Shown one piece after another: positions 1 through 10,669 of a stretch of 64,000 nucleotides of DNA. Both the position numbers and the translations under genes were made by a program. Below the pieces are notes generated by a model. The model had not been told where the DNA came from, made no database searches, and saw nothing but the letters and a program-made list of their open reading frames with translations. The DNA comes from Pegea sp. RAD2-039 (Eukaryota; Chordata; Thaliacea; Salpida; Salpidae). The stretch covers positions 62,001 through 126,000 of the forward strand of contig JAQGEQ010000201.1 of assembly GCA_034620365.1 (NCBI GenBank), in the 5' to 3' direction. Position 1 is the first letter of the stretch. Each line of letters begins with the position of its first letter.

Positions 1-49
1 CGGTGTCCTGGGTTTTCTTTGACTTTTCTTTGCTACAAATAAGTAATCG

Positions 50-480
50 CTAACACACATTCTCACAAATAATATATATTGAGTTGGAAATATAGAAAGC
101 AAAAGATGTAACACATGGCATTTCAGTAGTCCCAAAAGCAAATAACAGTGAACAATTACATAGAATGTTTGTAATATAAAAAAGTGAAAAAATCACAGTT
201 TGAAAATTACAATGTTGGCAATATTATAACGGTTCAACTTCTTCTTGAACAACACGAGTGATTCTGACATGACAATGTCTGATGGCAGCTGGTTCCGTGT
301 ATTAATTGTGCGGTTTAAAAAAAATTTTGCTCTGATTAATGTACCAGGTGGTATGGGCTAATTAAGATGTAATGTGTGTTGTCTGAGTTGATATAACTTG
401 AGGGAAGATGTAATGGAAAAGAAAGCAACGAATTTAAGGTCAATTAAATTGTGGATAAATAAGAATTGAATCGAATTTAA
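50..480 (-). mobile_element. Non-LTR retrotransposon (family A), 3' fragment
   Basis: Read on the minus strand, this matches the 3' part of the LINE copy at 42.99-44.07 kb: the codons for the C-terminal end of the RT ORF (the FKQKLNR-type tail and the stretch before it) and then the 3' UTR down to the ATATTATTTGTGAGAATGTG block. The upstream RT domain is absent, so it is a 5'-truncated, decayed copy. The bounds are set by where similarity to the other copies fades. Confidence 0.8.
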
Positions 481-1079
481 TTTAAATTAAATATTTAATT
501 CTGAAGTGATTAATATCTAAATTGTATTTTATGTTTCATCATAAATATTAAATTTATTTAACTTTTTGGTTTTTACATTTAAATATATGACAAACTATTC
601 CATTAAAGTATCTGCTTAACAAAAATGTAAATATTCTTCAATTGAAGCAAGTATTAAAATCTTCAAAGCTAGCAGATTTAAGTCTTTTTTTAATTTGAAA
701 ATCTCAAGTTATCTATTTAAAGAAGTCTGTATCACCAAAAATTTGCTTACAAGCTCTGCGCTGACAAAATTAAAATAACAGAAGTTGAAAGGAACAAAAG
801 AAAGTGTGAAGTTTTTAAAACAAACTACAAGCAGTTTTGTACAAGCTCTATGGCGAAGACCATTTTACTTTTATCAAAAATATCAACTTTTGAATTTTTC
901 AATTTTATTTTTGATGCTTCCTAAAAGATATCTGCATTTAATGACGTCATCGGCAACTGACGTCATCTTCATGGGATAGACATTGATCTTGCATCTCAAA
1001 ATCTTCTTCGCTCCTATCACTACTGCTACGTCGTCTGTAAAACCTCTAAAGTTAGTAGAAATAGTGACGATGAAGTCAC
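481..1079. other. Intergenic, no gene seen
   Basis: AT-rich sequence between the LINE fragment and the SLC22 stop codon. Two TGACGTCA sites occur at 942 and 958. Open frames here look like chance or shadow frames. Confidence 0.5.
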
Positions 1080-3606
1080 TCACTCGAAAAGTGAGTTGTA
1101 AACTTTCATGTTGTGGCGAAAGAAGGTTTCTGATTCGTGAAGAGAATTCAAACAAGGACTTCCTTCTGTTTCAGGGAAAAAAATACAAACAGCGGCAGCA
1201 ACAAGCGCTAAAACCCCGAAGATTGTCTGCAAACTACCCGATGCCGTCTTCAAAATTTAAGGAGCATTATGATGTCACTTGTGTAAGCCAAGGAATAGTT
1301 TGTTGGAGCTCTACAGTAAATGGAGTTGCTATGCCACCGACGCGAGCTGTCATTGACCCTAAACCGATTCCTGTTCCTCTGTTGATCACTTAAATGGATC
1401 ATGTTGATATCGATGATGTCACAATTAACTCACCTGAGAATTGTTGGGTAGATATCAGCTGTTACGCTGTATATAAGAAGGAACGAAGCCTGCGCACCCA
1501 TCTTGCCGATAATAGCGAGGATTTTTCCGGCGGTTAGCAAACCTGGAATCGATCAAACGACTTTTGATCAAATTTATTTCAAGGTAAAAACCTTGATTAG
1601 TGCCCAAAGTTGCAAATAAAGTTGAAGATAGACAAGCAACTCCTGATAGTAGATAAGAAAAGCTTGTCATGTTTCGCTTTCCTGTAATGATCAGAAAAAG
1701 ATCAGATGAAGGTCAGATAAGATATTTGTACCTGTCCACGGGACTAATAATACTATAAAATTCCCTAAAATTTCGATTCCTGCGTTCAACACTCCGTTGA
1801 AGTAAATATCTCCTAAAAAATTGAATTTTATAAAAATCAATAAATAAATAAGTAATGACGCCACAAAAGAGTAGTGATGTCACCAAAGAATCATACCTGC
1901 AAGATGACCTACATTGAGAATGAGGCCGTAATACACGAAGTTGACGGTGAACCAGCAATAAGCGACAGCGATTGAAATCGCTCGCGTTCTGGGCGCGCGA
2001 AACAAATCGATCATTGAATATTTCCGGTTTCGTTTTCTTTCCATTCGCTGAAAATAAGATTTCAGTTGTTGATATTACAAAGGCAAACTGACCTTCGCTC
2101 GTTCCGTAGCAACGACAAGCGTCCAATCAGTGTCCAGGAGATCAGTACCGTTGCTATGAGCAAAACGCTGAACAATAACGCGAGCTTCAAGAGAGCGTTC
2201 TCGAACAATCAACCATCTAAAGATCAGCAGAAGATCAGAAAAAGAAGAGAGAAGAAGATTAGATAATCATCAAGAGAAGAGAAAATTTTAAAATGGTGGA
2301 AATGGAATTCAGATTAAGACAAAGATCACCTTGGAGATTCGGGAATATAAAAGAAGATGAAGAGCGAAATTATTGGAAGAAGTCCCGTGAACAATTCCAA
2401 CTTTCTCCAATCCCGCATCAGGCTTGCGAATAGTGGTAATGATGTATGTGCAATACTAGACGACATCGAAACCCAGATTGCTACATTTGTTCGATTTCGT
2501 ACCGGTGACATCTCAGAAGCTAAACAACACCATCAAAGGTTGCTGATGATGGTATCATACTCACCAAACGTGAAGACAGTGATGTAAATAGCAACATAAG
2601 GAACGGCCACCATGATCCTTAAAAAAGCATAAGCTTCAAAAGATGTCACATACGCAATAGCTGTTTGAAAGATGACATACAGAGCCCAGAATATTATCAT
2701 TGCTCTTTTACGACCAAACCTTTAAAAATAAACTAATCAGAAACTACCTCCAAACCAATCAACAACCATCTACCAACTAATCAACAAACATCTACTAACT
2801 AATCAGCAATCATCTACAACCAATCAGCAACCATCTACCAACCAATCAGCAAACATCTACAACCAATCAGTAACCATCTACAACCAATCAGCAATCATCT
2901 ACCAACCAATCACAAATTGGACCACATAAAGCTGAACCAATGAAGTATCCGATGAAGTAAATCGAGTTAGCTATCGTCATCCAGATTTTGTTGTTGCAGA
3001 TGATGTCATACTGAAATATCATCGATTAACAGAAGCCCATAACAAATTTCAAGTTTCAAAAATCGTTTTTTTTTCATCAAATTTCGAAACATGTTGAAAC
3101 CTGTGACGTAACAGTCGATGTAAACACGTCTGTATCGTAATGATAGCCATCGTGGCATTCGCGTAATTTCGCTTTAGTGACGTCATCATAGTTTGTTGAG
3201 GTATAGTTGACGTCATAATGAAGGCATGGACGGTTTGGTGAAATTAGAAGTTTGAATTTTTCTTCGGTGATATTAAGGACCTTCTCGGGGCCTCCAGCGT
3301 CATCAACTACTGCGATTCGACATCTAAAAGCCGAATATAATATTTTAAAAAAAGAAGTGAAAAATCAAAATTAAAAAAAAAAATTAATCTGCTAAAACTT
3401 ATAAAAGTTAAAAGAAAAATTATCTACATAAACAACTTTTCGAACCGAAATTTTGGGGAAGCCCCAATGAAGACATTTATTTGAGAAGCTGGTCCAGTCG
3501 TTATGGTGAGAATTGTTGCCAAGAAACAAATACAAATCTGATATTTACTGATTCCTCCTAATTTATTCATCAATTCATCTAAATCCATTTCTTTGTTTGA
3601 CTTCAT
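1080..3606 (-). CDS. SLC22-family organic ion transporter (12 exons, 544 aa)
   Basis: Major-facilitator carrier of the SLC22 (OCT/OAT) family, expected to move organic cations, anions or carnitine-like solutes across the plasma membrane. Exons on the minus strand: 3606-3446, 3323-3101, 3010-2907, 2719-2565, 2519-2330, 2216-2093, 2047-1897, 1812-1732, 1681-1592, 1542-1434, 1378-1279, 1226-1080. All have GT-AG borders and the sum is 1635 nt in one open frame. Seen: N-terminal amphipathic start and first TM, a large extracellular loop with Cys, the CDWFGRKR loop between TM2 and TM3, the family motif PESPRWL after TM6, YYGLILNVGHLAG near TM7, TM8-12, and PETEGSP near the C-terminus. Length matches the usual 540-560 residues. 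Substrate cannot be told. The exon 11 acceptor was chosen because the nearer AG at 1389-1390 breaks the frame. Confidence 0.93.
2745..2906. repeat. Tandem ~20-bp minisatellite in SLC22 intron 3
   Basis: Units of the type ACCAATCAGCAACCATCTAC repeat with small changes about eight times, filling the intron of the SLC22 gene up to its splice donor. Non-coding. Confidence 0.8.
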
Positions 3607-5881
3607 TTAGAAACGAAATTAGAATTTTATCAACGAATTATCAGTTTTTTTTCTAAAATAGATTTCCATCAAAGTTTTATACTGAGATTTTTATAGTTTT
3701 AAATAAACTCTCTCAAGCTAAAAGAATATTAAAATAAAATTCCCTTTCTATGGCACAACGTTAAGGGAAGTTTTAACTCGTTAAGCTTCATTTGCTCAAA
3801 AAGCTTTTAAAAGTCAATTCTTCTTATCAAAAATTTGTTCTCTTTGTTTTCTCTTAAAACTGTTAAGATCAAACATTTTAATTAATCATATTTGTTGTAA
3901 GTTTATCTTTTCTAATTTAAATTTTCTCAAATTTTCAGTTTTAAGCTCATTATCAATTAACTAAAGCCTTTCCTAAAGATGTTATCTATTTTAATCTTCT
4001 TAAAAGATCTATAGCTGATTCTGTGAATGATAAATAGCATATATTTAAACTATGACTAAACAAACTGTTGTTATTTGTAAGAACAGTTTCTTTTCAAACT
4101 TTTTCCTACCTAGCAGTGTGAATTTTCCAAATATTTTTTTATTTACAGAATTAAACGTAAAAAAGAGAAATTTTTCTCACAAATAAATCTATTACTTTAA
4201 ACAAACTCAACTTAATTTTTTTCAAAAAACAAATTCAAATTACAAAAACCCCAAAGCATAAATTTATGTAGAAATCTTAGAGCTGTAAACATTTATAAAA
4301 AATATTCTGACTCACCAACGGAAAAGCTGAAAAGCATTAAGATTGAAAATCTAGTGAAAAATATATATGATTCATTTATAAACAAGAAGAAAAATTGGGT
4401 AGAGTTGGCAGGAAGCTTTGAGTTAGGTTCAAAAACCAAAAACGTCTTTAAAATATCCTTAATAAATTTTTAGATTCAATAAAATAAAGCATTTAAAAAA
4501 ATCAAAATTTAGGATAAAAATCTTTTAAATAAACTTAATACAATCCAAAATACTTCTAAGAAAGTTATCTTCAAAAAAAGCTGGGAGAAAAAGATTAATT
4601 GAAGTTTTTTTTTTTAAATTGAAGTTCTTCAATTGAAGTGTTTTCTTCATATATATACAATAACTTAATTTGGAAATTATTTAAATGAAATGAAACTTAA
4701 TTTTTTGCAATAAGGATTTCAGCTTCAAATCAATATTCAACTATAAGTTCAGCTTGTTGAAAAATGTTCAAGTGTTTTTTTGTAAATACTAAAACTAATT
4801 ACAAATTATTTAGGAAATTCTGAAAACAACTGTTACTATTTAATTTTGAAACAAATACTTTTTCAAAAGTAGAAAAACATCAAAATAATATTAAATGTAA
4901 AATTATAGAAAAATCTTATTTATTCACATTTTACGATCTTGTTTTAGATTTATTTTGTTTTTGTTTGACTTTAAAAAATACAGTTGAATATATTCTCATC
5001 TTTTCATTTTCTTTAACATTTATCATTTTTTACTTTAACATTTTTTATTCAAATTTGTTTAACATAGAATTTAAGATTATAAAATTCACGCTTCATTTCA
5101 TTTAAAGTCAAACTGTATGACAACAAGAAGCAGAAACATTCTTTTCGAGATATTTAATATTTCTACCGAATCATTTTTAAACCTCTTTTTATTAATAGAA
5201 AACAGTTCTAAAGAAAAATAACTTAAATTAATTTAACAAAAAATAAACCACAAAAATGTTAAGTTAAAATTGGATTTAAAATATAGACTGAAAAGTTTTG
5301 AAAAATTACAAAATGTTTTGAATTTATTTTCCAGAAAATATAGGTAAATAAGATTTGAGAAATTTAAATAAAAGTTTTGTTGCTTTTCAATCGTCTGTAG
5401 AATTTTACTTTAATAATTATTCAGATTTTTTAAGCTGTTTTGATTAAAAGAAATTTTTTTCATTGATTTTATAAAAATTTTTTTCATTTTGAAGAAATAT
5501 TTTTTGCATATTTTTCATAAATGTTTCAAAATAAAGAAGTATATATTTTGAGTAAAACTTTTATTTATAATCGGTAAAATGTATATACAAAAGTATTAAA
5601 TGAAATTAATGAAAAAGAGATAAAAAATAATAAAAACCAAATACAGAAAATTTAGAAAGATTCAAAAAGTTATTTCTAAGAAATCGATTAAGTAATCTTC
5701 AATCTTATTTTCACGGAATCTTAATTTAATCTCATTTAAACGGATCCTATATTTATATATAAAATCTTATAATCTTACATATAATCTTTAGATTTATGAA
5801 ATATCCATTTATTCTAATGTTAAAATTATATATATTTCCTAATAAATAATAAGTTTGAAATAATTTTCAATGATTTTTTTA
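3607..5881. other. AT-rich spacer, no gene seen
   Basis: Upstream of the SLC22 start. Long A/T runs with no convincing open frame, RNA gene or repeat array. Confidence 0.5.
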
Positions 5882-6073
5882 GTGTTGGTGTATTTAAAAA
5901 TGGAAGACTTGAAATAATTGCCAATGATCAAGGTAACCGAATCACTCCATCATATGTTGCATTCACCCCTGAAGGAGATCGATTGATTGGTGATGCTGCA
6001 AAGAATCAGCTGATCTCAAATCCTGATAGTGCTGTCTTTGATGCCAAACATATTAGAGTATACAGAGTATAGA
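5882..6073 (+). pseudogene. Orphan BiP/HSPA5 (ER HSP70) exon fragment
   Basis: The frame reads the nucleotide-binding-domain stretch that follows the GTTYSC loop in BiP: VGVFKNGR, then [17 protein letters not shown], then [11 protein letters not shown] and VFDAK, about 57 codons in all. The text is closer to BiP than to cytosolic HSP70 ([16 protein letters not shown]). It is preceded by a T-run ending in AG, like an acceptor, and after FDAK the frame leaves the family and reaches a stop at 6070-6072. No other HSP70 exon is visible for several kb on either side. Most likely a fragment left by duplication; a real exon of a gene with very long introns is less likely. Confidence 0.75.
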
Positions 6074-6569
6074 TTACAGACTGTACTGAAATGATTTTCA
6101 TTAAAGGTTTGATTTTTGTAACACTTAAGTCAGTTTTTTTGGCACAAATAGAAACTGTAATACCGTCTTATTAGATTAGTACTTATAATTTCTGTGAGAA
6201 AAGTTCTACTCTTTGAATAATAAACCAGATTAATTATTTGGGATTGATCTGATAAAATATTTATTTTTAGATAGAATTTTAATTCCTTAAAAAGTATGAA
6301 AAGCTACAAGAAACTAATCAAAAAAGGATTATATATCTAGTGCCCAGCTGGCTCTCAAAGTTTTCATACCGAATTATAAGAACTTTTGTAAAAATTGAAT
6401 CATATTTCATAATTGATAAATCAATTTCATTAATTTGACAGTTTTATTTCTAGTAAAAGCTTTGTTTTAGAAATATGATGTTAAAAATTAATAACACTAA
6501 TAATTGAGGCCTTTAGTTTTAGAAATGTTCTCCTCTTCTTCGAAGTTAGTTTATCTCTATCATTTAGTT
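6074..6569. other. No gene seen
   Basis: AT-rich sequence between the BiP fragment and the LINE tail. Nothing recognisable. Confidence 0.45.
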
Positions 6570-6790
6570 GTTTACAGAGTAGAGAGCGCAATTCGGAGCA
6601 ATCCGCTTCAATATCCTTCCAATTGCTGCTGCAGATGCTGAGTGATTTCATATTGCGCTTGCAAGTGTATCCTTAAAACGAAGATAAATGCGACCAATGT
6701 TACGACCGAAAGTTTTCCAGATAACAGATCCTTTGAGATCCGTCAGTGTTTCATCCAAAGTATGTAATCAAGCCACCAAAACTGAGTTTG
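6570..6790 (-). mobile_element. Decayed LINE C-terminal tail (family B)
   Basis: On the minus strand a frame with one shift reads GRIYLRFKDT, then MKSLSI, NWKDIEAD and LRSLLCKQ. This is the typical end of an RT protein in endonuclease-type LINEs (R.YLRFKDT...MK.L...W...A.DR..WR.L). The end of the gene resembles the copy at 53.8 kb, including a shared Lys/Arg-rich terminus. Stops and a frameshift show it is dead. Confidence 0.7.
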
Positions 6791-7400
6791 CTCAGTATGC
6801 TGTATATTATTGTCAGGTCAATGTACTTCAAGACTTTCTTCTTTAAAACCTTTTATTATTATCTTATACGTAAGATACGACGAAGATAACAAAAATGAAA
6901 GCTTTTGGAGTTTATTTCTATCTTAATTTTAACATCTAAATTACAGCCATATTATCATCACTATTAAATAAAAGCCATTTTGTTGATCAACACGTATGCT
7001 TGGTTTAGTTGCTTCCTCAACAAATATCTTTATATTTTCAATAAAGAAGAAACTTCTTTATTTAAGAAGTTCATTTTATTGCTTTTTTGAGGTATATAAT
7101 TATATTAGTAAATTTTTAGTACAGTTTTTTAAATCTAGTTTTATAAAAAGGTGTACATACAAAATTCTTTCTGTTTAAAAAATGTATTAAAATAATTTGT
7201 TTAACATTTCATTATTTTATAGTTTTTAAGTTTGATTAAACTCTAATGATTTGAATGATCTAATAAATAAGTTATTTTTCAATTAACCTAATTTAAAAAA
7301 AGAACTTAATAAACTATAAATTATAGACTAATAACACAATCTTTCAATTAAATTGTTTATTATTTCTTATTTGTTTTTAGTCTAATTTTTTTTATACAAT
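6791..7400. other. AT-rich region upstream of ZIP7, no gene seen
   Basis: No convincing coding sequence. It would contain the ZIP7 promoter, or the outron if the gene is trans-spliced. Confidence 0.45.
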
Positions 7401-7406
7401 TTTTTC

Positions 7407-7408
7407 AG
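7407..7408 (+). promoter_or_regulatory. Splice acceptor just upstream of ZIP7 start
   Basis: A pyrimidine tract ending TTTTTTCAG finishes 7 nt before the ATG at 7416, and no 5' exon is apparent. This is the layout expected for a spliced-leader trans-splice site. A distant cis 5' UTR exon is the alternative. Confidence 0.55.
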
Positions 7409-7415
7409 AAATAAA

Positions 7416-9700
7416 ATGAAGTTTTTTCTGATTTTCTTTTTTTTCTTTTTCTTTTTTCAAACTTTTGTTTCTTCTGATGATTTAGAAATTCAAAAAGGGA
7501 AAGAAAAATGGTATAAGAAGCCGGAAGAGATAAAAAATCATGACCATGGACACCATCATGATCATGAACACCGTCATGAGCATGGACACCATGAACATGG
7601 ACACCATCATGAGCATGGACACCATCATGAGCATGGACACCATCATGAACATGGACACCATCATGAACATGGACACCATCATGAGCATGGACACCATCAT
7701 GAACATGGACACCATCATGACCATGGACACCATCATGACCATGGACACCATCATGGCCATGGACACCATCATGACCATGGACATGCAATGGGCAGCAAAT
7801 TCACTCGTAAATCGAAACGAAGCTTAACAGAGCTAGTTGACATTTGGTGGCGAGCTATATGTTCCACTTTACTTATTTCAGCCGCTCCTTTTGCTATCTT
7901 GTGGACAGTCCCACTTGAGAGTAATTCAGAAAGTTATCAGCCTTTACTTAAGGTGCTCCTTAGTTTTGCATCAGGTGGACTTCTTGGTGACGCCTTCCTC
8001 CACCTTATTCCTCACGCCATTCACCCTCATTCACATGGTGATCATAACGACCATCACCATGACGACCATGATCATTCAGCAGCCACTTCAGTAGGGTTGT
8101 GGGTAATGTGTGGTGTTGTGGCTTTTCTGCTCATTGAGAAGATCGTTCGATTGATACAAGGCGAAGATGGACATCATCACCATGATCATGTGATGTCACA
8201 AGCTTCCGAAGGAGCAGAAGATGACGCCAGTAAAGATGAGGATGGGGTCAGGAAGAGAAAGATTACAAAAGAAGGTGATGAATATCTAGTTTTTGAGTTT
8301 TAATAATTTAAAATTGCCTCAGATCTAAAAGATGGAGATGCGAAAAATCAGAATGAGGATCAAAAAGAAGAGGATCAAAAAGAAGAAGAGGATCAAAAAG
8401 GAGAAGAGGATCAGGAAGAAGAGAAACCGATGAAGGTTGCAGGATATTTAAATCTAGCTGCAGACTTCTTCCACAATTTTACTGATGGACTTGCAATTGG
8501 TTAGTTTAAACCATCAAATCATCATCTAACTTCTTGAATCTTAGGTGCTTCTTTCCTTGCCGGCAGAAGACTTGGTTTCATCACAACGTTAACTATTCTC
8601 TTTCACGAAGTGCCCCATGAAATTGGTGATTTTGCAATCTTGATTCAATCTGGATGCGGGAAGAAGAAAGCGATGTGGCTTCAATTGTCCACAGCAACTG
8701 GTTTGTTGTCAAATTTTATTTATACAGCTACCAGGTTATGGACATGTAAAAGGTCTCAGAGTTTAATTTTAGGAAGCTTAGAGTATGTTTAAAGAGTTCA
8801 GAGCATTTTCAGAGGGCCCAGAGTATGCTCAGGGGGTTTTTGAGCACGTTTAGATGCTCAGAGTATGTTGAGGGAACTTAGCGAAAAGACTTTATCAGTT
8901 TAAACGACACCAGCATATAGCAACTTGTTCTTCTACTGTATTGGTAGTTTAAATATTTTTTATAAATCAGCCGACAAAGAAAACTGCAGACTTGGAAAAA
9001 TATCAAATACTAATCTGAAGAAATTTCCATACTTGTTCAAAAAATTTATATAACTTCTAAAATCCCGTTTACAATTCAACTTCATTTTGTTGTTTACGTT
9101 TACCTCGATAGTATCCTTCACATTTATACCTTCACTTAGAACTAAATTAACAATTTTAGAACCCTATGGACTCTTCTAGTTCTAGCACCTACTTTGATGA
9201 TAATTTGAATAGTATAAGCTTTTCAATCTTCTAAAATAAAAAGATTTTAATCTAAAGGCCTCAGTTCTGAATCTTGTACAGGTAAAAGCATCGTTAAAAT
9301 GTAGCAAGGTTCGTTTAACACTTTGACTTATAAAAACAACGATGGTCAACAACACCACGTCATAAATCTTATCTTACAAGCAAATGTTGTGCTTATGGGT
9401 CCAGGATGCTGAGGACTCATCTTTTCTAGCACCAACTTTGTTGGTAGTTTAGAATTAAACAAACATTTTGTAGGTGCAATGCTTGGCTGTGTGATTGGAC
9501 TGTTAGCTGAGAATGTTGGTGAAGCAGCAACTTTGTGGATTCTTCCTTTTACTGCTGGTGGTTTTATCTATATTGCTACCGTGTCTGTGATTCCTGAATT
9601 ACTTAAAGATACATCTGATATTAAACAGACTATTAAAGAAATAGTTGCTATGTTAATTGGTATTTTTATGATGGTTATTATTGCAATGTTAGAACATTAA
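7416..9700 (+). CDS. SLC39A7: Zinc transporter ZIP7 (SLC39A7), 4 exons, 472 aa
   Basis: Zinc exporter of the ER/Golgi lumen into the cytosol (LIV-1 subfamily of ZIP carriers). Exons 7416-8274, 8323-8499, 8545-8700 and 9474-9700, all GT-AG, total 1419 nt in frame. Domains: signal-like hydrophobic N-terminus (1-22); His-rich lumenal arm (about 42-125) of [12 protein letters not shown] repeats; TM1 near 145-165; TM2 with [13 protein letters not shown]; a second His/Asp loop; TM3; an acidic cytosolic loop of Asp/Gln/Glu-Lys; TM4 with [15 protein letters not shown]5 with the metal site [17 protein letters not shown], the ZIP7-type variant; then TM6-8 ending in MLEH. Metal-binding His, Asp and Glu are all present. 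The start is the first ATG after a splice acceptor at 7407-7408. Confidence 0.96.
7537..7790 (+). repeat. 18-bp coding tandem repeat (His-rich arm of ZIP7)
   Basis: About a dozen units of GGACACCATCATGAGCAT, with GAC/CAT and GAA/GAG variants, encode GHHHEH or GHHHDH. The near-identity of units at the DNA level implies recent expansion. Other frames are open by chance because of the short period. Confidence 0.9.
8765..8885. repeat. Imperfect CAGAGTATG-type repeat in ZIP7 intron 3
   Basis: Phrases such as CAGAGTATGTTNAGGGAACTTAG recur with changes, and a related phrase occurs near 23,573-23,605. Intron 3 also holds a degenerate duplication (about 9165-9215 versus 9405-9450) around TCTAGCACCNACTTTG. 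Confidence 0.5.
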
Positions 9701-9718
9701 AATTTCACATTAGTTGTA

Positions 9719-9724
9719 AATAAA
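9719..9724 (+). terminator. Poly(A) signal of ZIP7
   Basis: AATAAA 19 nt after the stop codon. Confidence 0.7.
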
Positions 9725-10084
9725 AAAACTTCAAGCAAATTAACAAAATTCCTTGTAATTAACATTTATTTGTTTTTGAACCTGATGTAATCTCATATAT
9801 TTCGTTTACTTATAACCTTTTGATTCAATGAAATGAGTTTGATAATTAATGACAATTTGTAAGTGTTCATGGGATTTTGAAAGTACATTTTTCATATTTT
9901 GTATTATTTAAAATGTTTATTAAATATTTTGTTTCAAAAAACTTCGTCTTTTTGTGACAAGAAATTAAACTTTGAGAAATGATATAAAAAGAAATGTTGA
10001 AAACATGTTTTAAGATAATTAAGTATTCTTTTATTTCAACTTTACCACTTTTTTCTTTAATAATTAAAATTTAATATTAGATCT

Positions 10085-10290
10085 TGCCTGTAAGCGTCGA
10101 ATGTCAGTTATTAATAGATCTTTGGCAAATTTTTAAGCCGTTTCTTGGTTCATTCTTCTTGCTATTAAGTTTCATCTCAATTATCACTGCCAAGTGGTTT
10201 GAGGTCGACCTCTTCTTCGCTTCCACGTTTGTGGATTAGCATTCCATCTAATTGGGACACAGGGACTTTTCAACGAAGACTAAAAGTATG
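10085..10290 (-). mobile_element. Decayed LINE C-terminal tail
   Basis: The minus strand reads WKRRRGRPQTTWQ followed by a broken frame resembling IEMKL and then K-LAKD. This is the GKRGRGRP.TTWRR...E.....W..L...A.DR module that ends many RTE/CR1-type LINE proteins. Stops interrupt it. Confidence 0.6.
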
Positions 10291-10530
10291 TAAAGTTTTG
10301 TAAAAGATTCAGAACTTCCCGGAGGAGATTAGTATGTTCAGAGATCTCCGAGATTTCTTAATTTCACAAAAATAAGTTAAATATTTCAATTTTTAGCAGT
10401 TTGAATAAATACTGAACAATTTTGATAAAAGCTATTACAATTAATAACATTTTACCAATTACTAAGTTGACTTGTAAGCAAGTCCTACAAAATAGCGAAT
10501 TCTAATAACAGGATGCAAAATGCTATTTAC

Positions 10531-10536
10531 TTTATT
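10531..10536 (-). terminator. Poly(A) signal of the RRM gene
   Basis: AATAAA on the minus strand (TTTATT on plus), about 135 nt past the stop codon at 10670. Confidence 0.65.
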
Positions 10537-10669
10537 TAACATAGCCTTAATAAATTTGTCAACGAAAAGATATGTACAAAGACACAAAGTAATTACAAAA
10601 TTTCAATTATTTTTAACGTGGAATGAACAACACTCGTTTTTCACCCACATCAGCTTCTTCATATTCAAC

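Noticed and set aside
883-1393. Separate small genes on both strands at 0.9-1.4 kb
   Set aside because: The frames overlap exons 11-12 and the 3' flank of the SLC22 gene and show no features of their own.
7405-7788. Minus-strand repeats such as [12 protein letters not shown] opposite ZIP7
   Set aside because: Antisense shadow of the 18-bp His-coding repeat.
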